NCBI GenBank assembly: GCA_017442025.1
Contig: JAFSBD010000133.1
Coordinates: 1-9,627, forward strand
Source of the DNA: Clostridia bacterium
Lineage (GTDB): Bacteria > Bacillota > Clostridia > Oscillospirales > QAKW01
Reading direction: 5' to 3'
Length of the DNA stretch: 9,627 nt
Positions within the stretch are counted from its first letter, which is position 1; each line of letters opens with the position of its first letter. The translations under genes were made by a program, and so were the position numbers. A model generated the notes under the pieces. The model was not told the origin of the DNA and ran no database searches. It saw nothing but the letters and a program-made list of their open reading frames with translations. Positions 1-6,132 of the stretch are shown here, in pieces.

Positions 1-1
1 A

Positions 2-172
2 GTAACTGAAATCGATTATAAGGATATTGGCAAGCTCAGAAAGTATATCTCCGAGCGTGCAAAGATCCTTCCCCGCCGCGTAACCGGTACTTGCGCAAAG
101 CATCAGCGTCAGTTGACTACCGCTATCAAGCGCGCCCGCGTTGTTGCTCTGCTGCCCTACGTAAGCGACTAA
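2..172 (+). CDS. rpsR: 30S ribosomal protein S18, C-terminal part (partial)
   Basis: This is the last 56 codons of ribosomal protein S18, a small-subunit protein that pairs with S6 on the 30S platform. The reading frame is open from base 2 to the TAA at 170-172. The protein shows the S18 family pattern: an IDYKDI start, LRKYISERAKILPRR, then TGTCAKHQRQL and the basic helix AIKRAR, ending in ALLPYV. Full-length bacterial S18 is about 75-90 residues, so roughly the first third lies outside the window. In Firmicutes rpsR normally ends an rpsF-ssb-rpsR operon, which fits the terminator that follows within nine bases. Codon choice is that of a highly expressed gene (CGT/CGC arginine, many GCN-ending pyrimidines). 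Identification is secure. Confidence 0.95.
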   Translation, partial: VTEIDYKDIGKLRKYISERAKILPRRVTGTCAKHQRQLTTAIKRARVVALLPYVSD

Positions 173-180
173 TTGAATTT

Positions 181-210
181 AAAAGGTGCTTCCGATCGGA
201 AGCACCTTTT
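181..210. terminator. Bidirectional intrinsic terminator between rpsR and the comEC operon
   Basis: A perfect inverted repeat has 13-base arms (181-193 and 198-210) around GATC, which is itself palindromic. The stem is GC-rich at its centre (GGTGCTTCC). On the + strand it runs into five T's (207-211), a standard Rho-independent signal for rpsR. On the minus strand only four T's follow, so it is weaker for the converging Toprim gene. The stop codon of that gene (210-212) touches the last base of the stem. Confidence 0.9.
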
Positions 211-785
211 TACTTTAGATCTTTCACATAATCATAAAACGATTCTTTGGAAAATTTCCGATTTAATTCCTTGAGCAGGGAATTATTCGATAAATGCGGC
301 GGAAGCATTAGGGAGCGCAATAATTTTTGTTTCTTATCTTTAGAACCCTCTTGGCCGCTCAGACCCAATTCATAGAGATCAACCGGTTTAATTTCATTAC
401 CAATGGGTTCTGCTTTAAAATCAAGAAACAGATTGCGCAGAATTTCCGCATCTATACCCTCCACCCCTAAAAGGCCCTCCTTTGAAGGGGTGGTTTTTCT
501 TTTTTCTTTCCCGGCAATAGGCGGTATATATAATGTATATACCGTTGCTCCTTGCAGTATGGTTTGAAGATGGGAGCGTATCACAGCGCCTGCACGATCG
601 GAATCAGTCAGGATAATGGCTCCGCGATCTCTCGCTAAATTTCGCAAAGCCAACCGTTGGTCCTCGTTTTTAAAGATCCCAAAACCGTCACAGGTCAGGA
701 TGGTTGCATCAATGATATTATCCAAAGCAATCTTATCGTATTTACCTTCAACAATAACAATCGGGTCAATGGGGAGTTTATTCAT
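210..785 (-). CDS. Toprim/DUF4093 nuclease, ribonuclease M5-like
   Basis: The 191-residue protein is very likely a Toprim-type RNA nuclease of the RNase M5 family, which in Bacillus trims precursor 5S rRNA using Mg2+. The N-terminal Toprim domain shows the catalytic glutamate in VEGKYD (E13) and the acidic pair in LTDSD (D61, D63). The C-terminal DUF4093 part begins near GLLGVEG (about 104-110) and contains a short helical region like that of RnmV. Length matches B. subtilis RnmV (about 186). It carries EGKYD where RnmV has EGRDD, a variant I associate with clostridial Toprim/DUF4093 proteins, so the exact 5S substrate is inferred and I give no symbol. It is the last gene of the comEC-holA operon. 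Its ATG lies inside the end of holA (8-base overlap) with only a weak ribosome-binding site, suggesting translational coupling. Confidence 0.85.
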   Translation of the reverse strand: MNKLPIDPIVIVEGKYDKIALDNIIDATILTCDGFGIFKNEDQRLALRNLARDRGAIILTDSDRAGAVIRSHLQTILQGATVYTLYIPPIAGKEKRKTTPSKEGLLGVEGIDAEILRNLFLDFKAEPIGNEIKPVDLYELGLSGQEGSKDKKQKLLRSLMLPPHLSNNSLLKELNRKFSKESFYDYVKDLK

Positions 786-1797
786 GATCTTTCATCTGAA
801 AGGCCAACAAGCCTGCGGCAAAGGAATAAATCAGATCCTTCTTATTTAATCCGGATGTTTTGATCTTCTGATCCAGCTCCCTGCATTTACGCAAGCCGTC
901 TAATGCCTCCCCTTCCATTAGTTTCGAAGCAGAGCGCATGATTCGCGCCGCCGCATAAGGGCTGATGCCGCAAACAGCGGCCAGCTCCGCCGAAGACTTT
1001 CCTTCCTTCAGCGCCGTTTCTCCGCGCCAAAGATCAGTGTAGGCTCGATAAAACATCCCTGCAATAACTGTATCGTCCACATTCTGCTGATAAAGGAGCT
1101 TGAGCGCATCCATCAACGCCTCAAAATCGTGCTCAGAGATCGCGCCGGAGATCGCAAACCATGATGCATCTTCAGTCGGAGAAACCATCTTATCAATTAA
1201 ATTTCGGTCAATCTCCCCCGCCTGAAGAAAGGCACAGATTTTATGAAGTTCGTTTTTCAGTGCAAGCATCGAACCGCCGGTCAGCTCCACCAGATAGGCT
1301 GCATCCGATCCGGAAATCTCACAATTAGACTTGGATGCCAATTCCTGCACCCAAACTTGCAATTTTTCAGGCTTAGGGCGATCAACACGAACGGTTTCTC
1401 CGCCAAGTTTCTTCAATGCAGAATCCAAGGCGTTGGTCTTACCACCCTCTTTTGCATGATCAATAAATAAAACGGTAACGCCCGGTGCAATATCCGATAG
1501 AGCGGCAGCAAGTTTTTTTTCATTATTTCCTTTCAAGCCGGATGTGTCCAGATCCATAATTGCAACCAGTTTGCGTTCTGCCATCACCGGATAGGATGTA
1601 GCGGCATCGGCCAAAAAGTCGTAGTCGATTTTCTTACCGTCCAGTTCGATAAAATTAAACTCCGGCAATACATCGGCGCAGATTTTTTTAAATTGACCGT
1701 AGTAATAATCCAAAAGGTACTGCTCGTCCCCGCATAGATAATAAAGAGCAGAAAGATTTGTATCTTTTAATTGCCGTTTCAATGCATCAACTGTCAT
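778..1797 (-). CDS. holA: DNA polymerase III subunit delta
   Basis: HolA (YqeN in Bacillus) is the clamp-loader subunit that opens the beta sliding clamp so it can be placed on primed DNA. The 339-residue protein has the usual family length. It begins with an AAA+-like domain without a Walker A loop, marked by the family pattern YYLCGDEQYLLD (19-30). A middle domain contains LVELTGGSMLALKNELHKI, the helix pair typical of delta subunits. The C-terminal collar domain follows (roughly 210-335), with helices around LKLLYQQNVD and the LDQKIKTSGLNKKD motif near the end. Its ATG overlaps the comEC stop as ATGA, and AAAGGA lies 7 bases upstream. comEC followed by holA is a conserved order in Firmicutes. 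Nothing is missing or broken. Confidence 0.95.
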   Translation of the reverse strand: MTVDALKRQLKDTNLSALYYLCGDEQYLLDYYYGQFKKICADVLPEFNFIELDGKKIDYDFLADAATSYPVMAERKLVAIMDLDTSGLKGNNEKKLAAALSDIAPGVTVLFIDHAKEGGKTNALDSALKKLGGETVRVDRPKPEKLQVWVQELASKSNCEISGSDAAYLVELTGGSMLALKNELHKICAFLQAGEIDRNLIDKMVSPTEDASWFAISGAISEHDFEALMDALKLLYQQNVDDTVIAGMFYRAYTDLWRGETALKEGKSSAELAAVCGISPYAAARIMRSASKLMEGEALDGLRKCRELDQKIKTSGLNKKDLIYSFAAGLLAFQMKDHE

Positions 1798-4085
1798 TCG
1801 TAGATCCTTTCTAATATTTTTCCATCTGTTTTAAAGCGGATGGTTCCTTCTTTGGCTGTTGAATATATGTTGCCGCAAAGTGTGCTTATCCGATCAATTG
1901 CCGTTTGATCGGGAAGACCGTAAGTGTTTTCTCCAACAGAAATAATCGTAATTTCCGGGGAAACCGCCTTTAAAAACGGATAAAGGGATGAGGTATCACT
2001 ACCATGATGGCCAGCCTTTAAAACGGAGCTGGTCAGATCGTTCTGCAAAAGGTTCATTTCCCCCTCCCCTTCCAGGTCTCCTGTGATCAACAAAGAAAAG
2101 GAGCCATATGTAATGCGGTAACAAACGCATTTTTCGTTTTCCTTTGCATCTTTATTTTCAAAAACAGCATCCGTCAACACTTCGATTTGAACATCACCCA
2201 AAATGTTATATTTTCCGTTTTTCTCAATAGCCTTTCCATTGAGATTATGGATAAGATTTAATGTTTCGGGAGAATCAGCGATCAAATCAGGGTACCAAAC
2301 CGAATCAATATACACATTCCGTTTTAACGTATTCAACCCGTTTGTGTGGTCACTATGGAGGTGCGTAAATGCCAAAAGTTCAATTTGATAGATCTCTTTT
2401 CTTTGCAGATAATCAATTAAATTATATCGTTTTTTCGAAGAACCGCCGTAATCAATAATGACCGCCGAATGATCCTTGGATACAACAGTACAATCTCCCT
2501 GCCCCACATCAATAAAAGCAATTTCAAGAGTATCATCGGGATGAAGGAAAATGTTTAAATTACCAAAAGTAATTGCAAAGCAAAGGAATAAGGTGAATAA
2601 CGGAATAAAAACTCTGAATTTATGGCGCAAATAAAGGAATACCGAAACTGCAATTACCAAAATAAACAAAGCGGATAAAACGATCCCAACCCAATCCAAT
2701 TTTGCGATATTAGCAAAGGATAGTTTTCCCAAAACAATCGCCATTGCGTAGATCAGTTTGTATAAAAGATCGCATAAAAAACCAGACAGCGCACCGATGC
2801 CCGGGATCCAATTCAAAAGAACAGTGAGTATGCCCAGCATAAATACCCCTTGAATGGGATAGATCAGTAAAATATTGGCAAAGGGCGCAAGCAAACTAAC
2901 CGAACCGAAGACAACAATAGTGATCGGAAACGTTGCAACAGATGCCGCAACGGAGAAGGAAAAAACGCCTGTAAAATCCCGATAAACTTTGTTGATACGA
3001 TGATTTTTGCTGATCTTTTTGGGAAACAAAAAGGATTCGATCGGCGAACGCATGGTAATAATACCGGCCGTTGCGCTAACGCTTAAAAGAAATCCAATAT
3101 CTCGCACCGCAAAGGGGTTTAAAAGAAGGATCAGAAAAGCCGCTACTGAAAGAGAGGTCATCCCATCAGGAAATAGGTCAAGGGCCATGCCGAGAGAAAA
3201 GATCGCCAGCATAACGCACGCCCGCACGCAAGAAAGCGGAAAACCGACTGCAGCGGTAAAAAGTAAACTGATAAATATCCCTATGAGATAGCGCGGACGA
3301 TAATGAATACCCAACAGAATGAATAAAAAATTGAATAAAAGAACTGCAAACGAGAGATGCAGGCCGCTCACTGCCATAACATGAGATAAACCGATCCTCC
3401 GCAACGAAACATAAAGATCGGGATCTAAACGGTCTGTATCACCAAAGCATACTGCGCGAATTAAATTCTGAGAATCAATGCTTCCGTATCTGATGCGGTT
3501 TTGCACAGCACAGCGGAGTTTATATAAGATTCGGTAAAGGTTTCTCCCATCGCAGGGAAGAAAATTCAATTCATCGCCCTCCAGATAGGAGCTCAAAAGG
3601 ATGCGATCTTCCTTACCCATCCCGAATTCAAGGGGTGTTTCATAAAACTTAAGGGTTCCTTCAATTTTCTCGCCGGGTATATGCCCCTCGTGATCGGTAT
3701 AGACATAAACGAAGAATTGCTGATAGAATTTAAGTTTCTCACCTTCGATGGATTTCAAGCGAACTTTATATCTGCTCAAATCTCCCGCCGCATTTGATCC
3801 AACATCAGTAATTTCACCGGAGATAAATGCGGAATGATCGATAAGCTGTTCTTCGGTCTGATGAGCAAGTGTTTGAGTGCCAAAAAACAACAGCACTGCA
3901 GTCAAAGCAGAAATCAGGCAACCGATCACCGTCTTTTTAAGCGAATATTTTATTACAATTGCAGGGATAAACATTAAAAAGATTGCAATTGTAATACTCA
4001 GACACGCAGATGCAGGAGCAAAACTGCAAAGAAAAAGAACTATAAAAAATGTGCCAAGCACCCACATTAAATATCGTTTTGCCAC
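1794..4085 (-). CDS. comEC: ComEC/Rec2 DNA-uptake channel protein with C-terminal metallo-beta-lactamase domain
   Basis: ComEC forms the inner-membrane channel for single-stranded DNA in natural transformation. The 763-residue protein has the full three-part layout: membrane segments near 5-23, 29-45 and 52-70 followed by a DUF4131/OB-like soluble domain (to about 185); the multi-spanning competence domain with GLSHVMAVSGLHLSF (232-246); and a ComEC-type metallo-beta-lactamase domain from about 520 to the end. The last part keeps DVGQGD, HLHSDH (H575, H577, D579, H580), TGD (D670) and GHHGS (H693, H694), so the metal site looks complete. The start is GTG at 4085, chosen for GAGGTG six bases upstream and a strong promoter just before it; the next ATG, at residue 7, has no ribosome site. 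No comEA lies next to it. Many Clostridia carry comEC without known competence, so actual DNA uptake is unproven. Confidence 0.95.
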   Translation of the reverse strand: MAKRYLMWVLGTFFIVLFLCSFAPASACLSITIAIFLMFIPAIVIKYSLKKTVIGCLISALTAVLLFFGTQTLAHQTEEQLIDHSAFISGEITDVGSNAAGDLSRYKVRLKSIEGEKLKFYQQFFVYVYTDHEGHIPGEKIEGTLKFYETPLEFGMGKEDRILLSSYLEGDELNFLPCDGRNLYRILYKLRCAVQNRIRYGSIDSQNLIRAVCFGDTDRLDPDLYVSLRRIGLSHVMAVSGLHLSFAVLLFNFLFILLGIHYRPRYLIGIFISLLFTAAVGFPLSCVRACVMLAIFSLGMALDLFPDGMTSLSVAAFLILLLNPFAVRDIGFLLSVSATAGIITMRSPIESFLFPKKISKNHRINKVYRDFTGVFSFSVAASVATFPITIVVFGSVSLLAPFANILLIYPIQGVFMLGILTVLLNWIPGIGALSGFLCDLLYKLIYAMAIVLGKLSFANIAKLDWVGIVLSALFILVIAVSVFLYLRHKFRVFIPLFTLFLCFAITFGNLNIFLHPDDTLEIAFIDVGQGDCTVVSKDHSAVIIDYGGSSKKRYNLIDYLQRKEIYQIELLAFTHLHSDHTNGLNTLKRNVYIDSVWYPDLIADSPETLNLIHNLNGKAIEKNGKYNILGDVQIEVLTDAVFENKDAKENEKCVCYRITYGSFSLLITGDLEGEGEMNLLQNDLTSSVLKAGHHGSDTSSLYPFLKAVSPEITIISVGENTYGLPDQTAIDRISTLCGNIYSTAKEGTIRFKTDGKILERIYE

Positions 4086-4105
4086 TTCCTACACCTCACC
4101 GTTAT

Positions 4106-4134
4106 ATTATACGACAATTAAATATAAAAGTCAA
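4106..4134 (-). promoter_or_regulatory. SigA-type promoter of the comEC-holA-Toprim operon
   Basis: On the minus strand a -35 box TTGACT (4134-4129) and a -10 box TATAAT (4111-4106) are separated by exactly 17 bases. This is a near-perfect vegetative promoter. The predicted start near 4099 leaves a leader of only about 14 bases, just enough for the GAGGTG ribosome site (4097-4092) before the GTG start. No room remains for a leader regulator. Confidence 0.85.
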
Positions 4135-4178
4135 AAAAGAAATGATCCACAGAATAAATCCCATGGATCATTTCTTTT
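4135..4178 (-). terminator. Intrinsic terminator after the spoIVA - small protein unit
   Basis: A 15-base perfect inverted repeat (4135-4149 and 4164-4178) encloses a 14-base loop. On the minus strand the stem is followed by six T's (4138-4133, partly the stem base). The T-run continues straight into the TTGACT -35 box of the comEC promoter. The stop codon of the small upstream gene (4177-4179) overlaps the first stem arm. The stem is AT-rich with a GATCCA core, so it may be leaky. Confidence 0.8.
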
Positions 4179-4332
4179 ATTTGTTTTCGGACTGTTGGGT
4201 AGCTCCGTTGGTAAAATTGCGGGCAATCTCTTCCAGTTCATTTCTGGTATTAAAAGTAACACCGGATTGCAAAATATCCTCTCGGAGCCATTTCGGCAGT
4301 GTGTTAAAGAAAGCCTGTGCCTCACTATTCAT
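4177..4332 (-). CDS. Small protein of 51 residues, unknown function, downstream of spoIVA
   Basis: I do not recognise a named family. The start is placed at ATG 4332 because GAGGTGA lies five bases upstream. A longer reading from a TTG at 4362 would put that ribosome site inside the gene. The predicted protein is soluble, with no signal peptide or membrane segment. It has a probable helix at 3-16 (EAQAFFNTLPKWLR), then the segment EDILQSGVTFNTRNELEEIARNF (about 18-40), which looks like a second helix, turn and third helix, and a polar tail rich in Q, S and N. The F-x-x-LP-x-x-x-x-E-x-I-x-QSG pattern resembles short uncharacterised clostridial proteins I loosely recall, but I cannot verify this. 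It follows spoIVA by 33 bases with no terminator between, so it is probably on the same sporulation transcript. Confidence 0.75.
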   Translation of the reverse strand: MNSEAQAFFNTLPKWLREDILQSGVTFNTRNELEEIARNFTNGATQQSENK

Positions 4333-4337
4333 GTTTA

Positions 4338-4344
4338 TCACCTC
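4338..4344 (-). promoter_or_regulatory. Ribosome-binding site that sets the start of the 51-residue protein
   Basis: GAGGTGA on the minus strand sits five bases before ATG 4332. It is the best Shine-Dalgarno match in the spoIVA to small-gene gap and rules against the upstream TTG start. Confidence 0.75.
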
Positions 4345-4365
4345 GTAAATAGATTGGCGCAATTC

Positions 4366-5844
4366 TCATAAAATTATGCAAATAAGTCCGGCGCTGCCCT
4401 CATTGATAATTTTGGAAAGGGTTTCTTGCAATTTGAATCTTGCATCATCCGGCATACGGGACAATTTATTATGTAAACCTTCGTTGACAAGATCATGCAC
4501 GGACTTCCCAAAAATATTGGACTCCCAGATTTTTGAAGGGTCTTCTTCAAAATCCTTTAAGAGATATTCAATCAATTCTTCCGATTGACGTTCACTGCCG
4601 ACGATCGGTGAAACCTCTGTGCAGATATTTGCCTGAATAATATGATAAGACGGTGCCTCTGCGGATAATTTAACGCCGAACCGCCCACCTTGCTTAAAGA
4701 TCTGCGGTTCGCCAAGACTCATTTCATTCATGGTCGGAAAGACAATACCATACCCTTTTGATTGGGCTTCTGCAAAAGCATCTTTAATTTTCATATATTC
4801 TTTTTGCGCAGACGAGAGTTCCTTGATCATTGCAACAAGATCTCCATCGTCCTTGATCTTCATTCCCGCCGCTTCGCTCAGGATGTTATAATACAACTCC
4901 GGTTTCAACTCGATCTTTATACCTGCGCTACCGCTCCCGAGGTCTACATGTTTCAGTTCACAACCCGAAAGCTGCTCTTCGGCCGATAAATCAACGGTCA
5001 TTTTCTTAACGGTACGAACGCGGTCGATCTCCTTCGCGCTTTCTAAGATACTGCTATAAACCTCTCTTTTAAGCCAATGATCCTTATCCAGACCTCCCAC
5101 CCAAGAAGGCAGATCAACCAAAATTTCTTTGATTGGAAACTCCAATAATACGGTCTGGATAATAGAAATAATCTTATTTCGATCTAACTCCAAACAATTC
5201 ACCGTCATAACCGGAACGTCATAGCGATAGGACAATTGCTCCCGCAGTTCGCGGGCACTATCGCTATCGGGAAACATGGAATTGATCAAAACTGCAAAGG
5301 GTTTATTGATGGCTTTGAGTTCGTTTATGATCCGTTCTTCCGCTTCAATATAATCATCCCGCGGGATTTCGCCGATGCTTCCGTCGGTTGTGATAACAAG
5401 ACCGATAGTAGAGTGCTCACAAATCACCTTGCGCGTTCCCATTTCAGCTGCTTGCTGAAACTCCATTTTTTCCTCGCTCCACGGGGTTTCAACCATGCGC
5501 GCCTCGCCGTTTTCGGTTTGCCCCATTGCACTATCAACAACATAGCCGACACAATCGATCAAGCGAACGTTAAAGCGTGTATGATCCTCGGTAAGAATCT
5601 CAGCTGCCTCATCAGGGATAAATTTGGGTTCGGTTGTCATGATCGTTTTCCCCGCCGCCGATTGAGGCAGTTCATCAATGGCACGCTCACGTTTATGTTC
5701 ATTTTCGATATTGGGAATCACCAGATTCTCCATGAACTTTTTAATAAAAGTGGATTTTCCGGTACGCACCGGCCCCACAACGCCGATATAAATATCGCCA
5801 CCGGTTCGGGTGGCGATATCATGATAAATGCTCGTATTTGTCAT
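4366..5844 (-). CDS. spoIVA: Stage IV sporulation protein A, spore coat morphogenetic ATPase
   Basis: SpoIVA polymerises on the forespore surface, using ATP hydrolysis, to form the base layer on which the spore coat assembles; it is made in the mother cell. The 492-residue length equals that of the B. subtilis protein. The N-terminal TRAFAC-type GTPase-like domain carries the Walker A loop GPVRTGKST (24-32, K30), the two threonines 70-71 in IMTTEPKF that act as sensors, and Walker B aspartate D97 in LIDCVGY. These fall at the same residue numbers as in Bacillus. A middle domain and a C-terminal domain follow, ending in the characteristic GLICIIL tail needed for membrane placement through SpoVM. 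A GGAGG site lies seven bases before the ATG. It sits 69 bases after the DUF3006 gene, in a gap that holds a candidate SigE-type promoter. Confidence 0.98.
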   Translation of the reverse strand: MTNTSIYHDIATRTGGDIYIGVVGPVRTGKSTFIKKFMENLVIPNIENEHKRERAIDELPQSAAGKTIMTTEPKFIPDEAAEILTEDHTRFNVRLIDCVGYVVDSAMGQTENGEARMVETPWSEEKMEFQQAAEMGTRKVICEHSTIGLVITTDGSIGEIPRDDYIEAEERIINELKAINKPFAVLINSMFPDSDSARELREQLSYRYDVPVMTVNCLELDRNKIISIIQTVLLEFPIKEILVDLPSWVGGLDKDHWLKREVYSSILESAKEIDRVRTVKKMTVDLSAEEQLSGCELKHVDLGSGSAGIKIELKPELYYNILSEAAGMKIKDDGDLVAMIKELSSAQKEYMKIKDAFAEAQSKGYGIVFPTMNEMSLGEPQIFKQGGRFGVKLSAEAPSYHIIQANICTEVSPIVGSERQSEELIEYLLKDFEEDPSKIWESNIFGKSVHDLVNEGLHNKLSRMPDDARFKLQETLSKIINEGSAGLICIIL

Positions 5845-5853
5845 TGCGAAACC

Positions 5854-5869
5854 TCCATACTTCCATACT
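5854..5869 (-). repeat. Perfect tandem 8-base duplication at the spoIVA ribosome site
   Basis: Two adjacent copies of AGTATGGA (minus strand; 5869-5862 and 5861-5854) lie just before and into the GGAGG Shine-Dalgarno of spoIVA. It is probably a small slippage product; a binding-site role is possible but unsupported. Confidence 0.6.
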
Positions 5870-5879
5870 CGTTTGTATA

Positions 5880-5908
5880 TAAATATGAAGGTGCAATTGG
5901 ATTTATAC
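5880..5908 (-). promoter_or_regulatory. Candidate SigE-type (early mother-cell) promoter for spoIVA
   Basis: On the minus strand GTATAAAT (5908-5901) fits the SigE -35 pattern GHATANNT fully. Thirteen bases later CATATTTA (5887-5880) fits the -10 pattern CATAYAHT at six of eight positions. The placement between the DUF3006 stop and the spoIVA start is right, and spoIVA is a SigE gene in Bacillus. The imperfect -10 keeps this tentative. No good SigA promoter is visible in the same gap. Confidence 0.4.
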
Positions 5909-5913
5909 CTTGT

Positions 5914-6132
5914 TTAGATGAAGAGATCGTCCAACAAACTTAAAACTTCATCTTTTCGGTCTATCGTTTCCTTTCCATCGATTTGATAAGATGTTCCATC
6001 ATAATACAAAACGTCTCCCTCCTTGCAATTCTTCGGGAGTTCTTTTGTTGAGAGTTGAAGTTCATCCCCTTGATCATTTAAAGCGATTGCAACATCTTCT
6101 TCAAACCGATCAATGCTCCAATATTCTTTCAT
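5914..6132 (-). CDS. DUF3006 domain protein
   Basis: This 72-residue protein belongs to the DUF3006 family, small predicted beta-barrel proteins often found next to ComEC-like hydrolases. Visible family marks are the early IDRFE (7-11), a central KEGDVLYY (37-44) and the C-terminal charged helix with DRKDEVLSLLDDL. It has no signal peptide. The start is ATG 6132, which overlaps the stop of the upstream hydrolase as ATGA and has AAGGAG seven bases before it; a TTG 18 bases further up would put that ribosome site inside the gene. The coupling points to a joint role with the hydrolase, perhaps as its small accessory subunit, but its biochemical function is not known to me. Confidence 0.85.
   Translation of the reverse strand: MKEYWSIDRFEEDVAIALNDQGDELQLSTKELPKNCKEGDVLYYDGTSYQIDGKETIDRKDEVLSLLDDLFI

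Noticed and set aside
4333..4362. Longer 61-residue form of the small gene from TTG 4362
   Set aside because: The strong GAGGTGA site would lie inside the coding region; ATG 4332 follows it at proper spacing.
3877..4371. 164-codon open frame on the + strand across the comEC start and the small gene
   Set aside because: It runs through the comEC promoter and the terminator hairpin on the opposite strand and has no start signal; it is a chance frame.
5236..5943. 235-codon open frame on the + strand across spoIVA
   Set aside because: It is wholly antisense to a certain gene, has no ribosome site or recognisable domain, and its residue make-up mirrors spoIVA codons.
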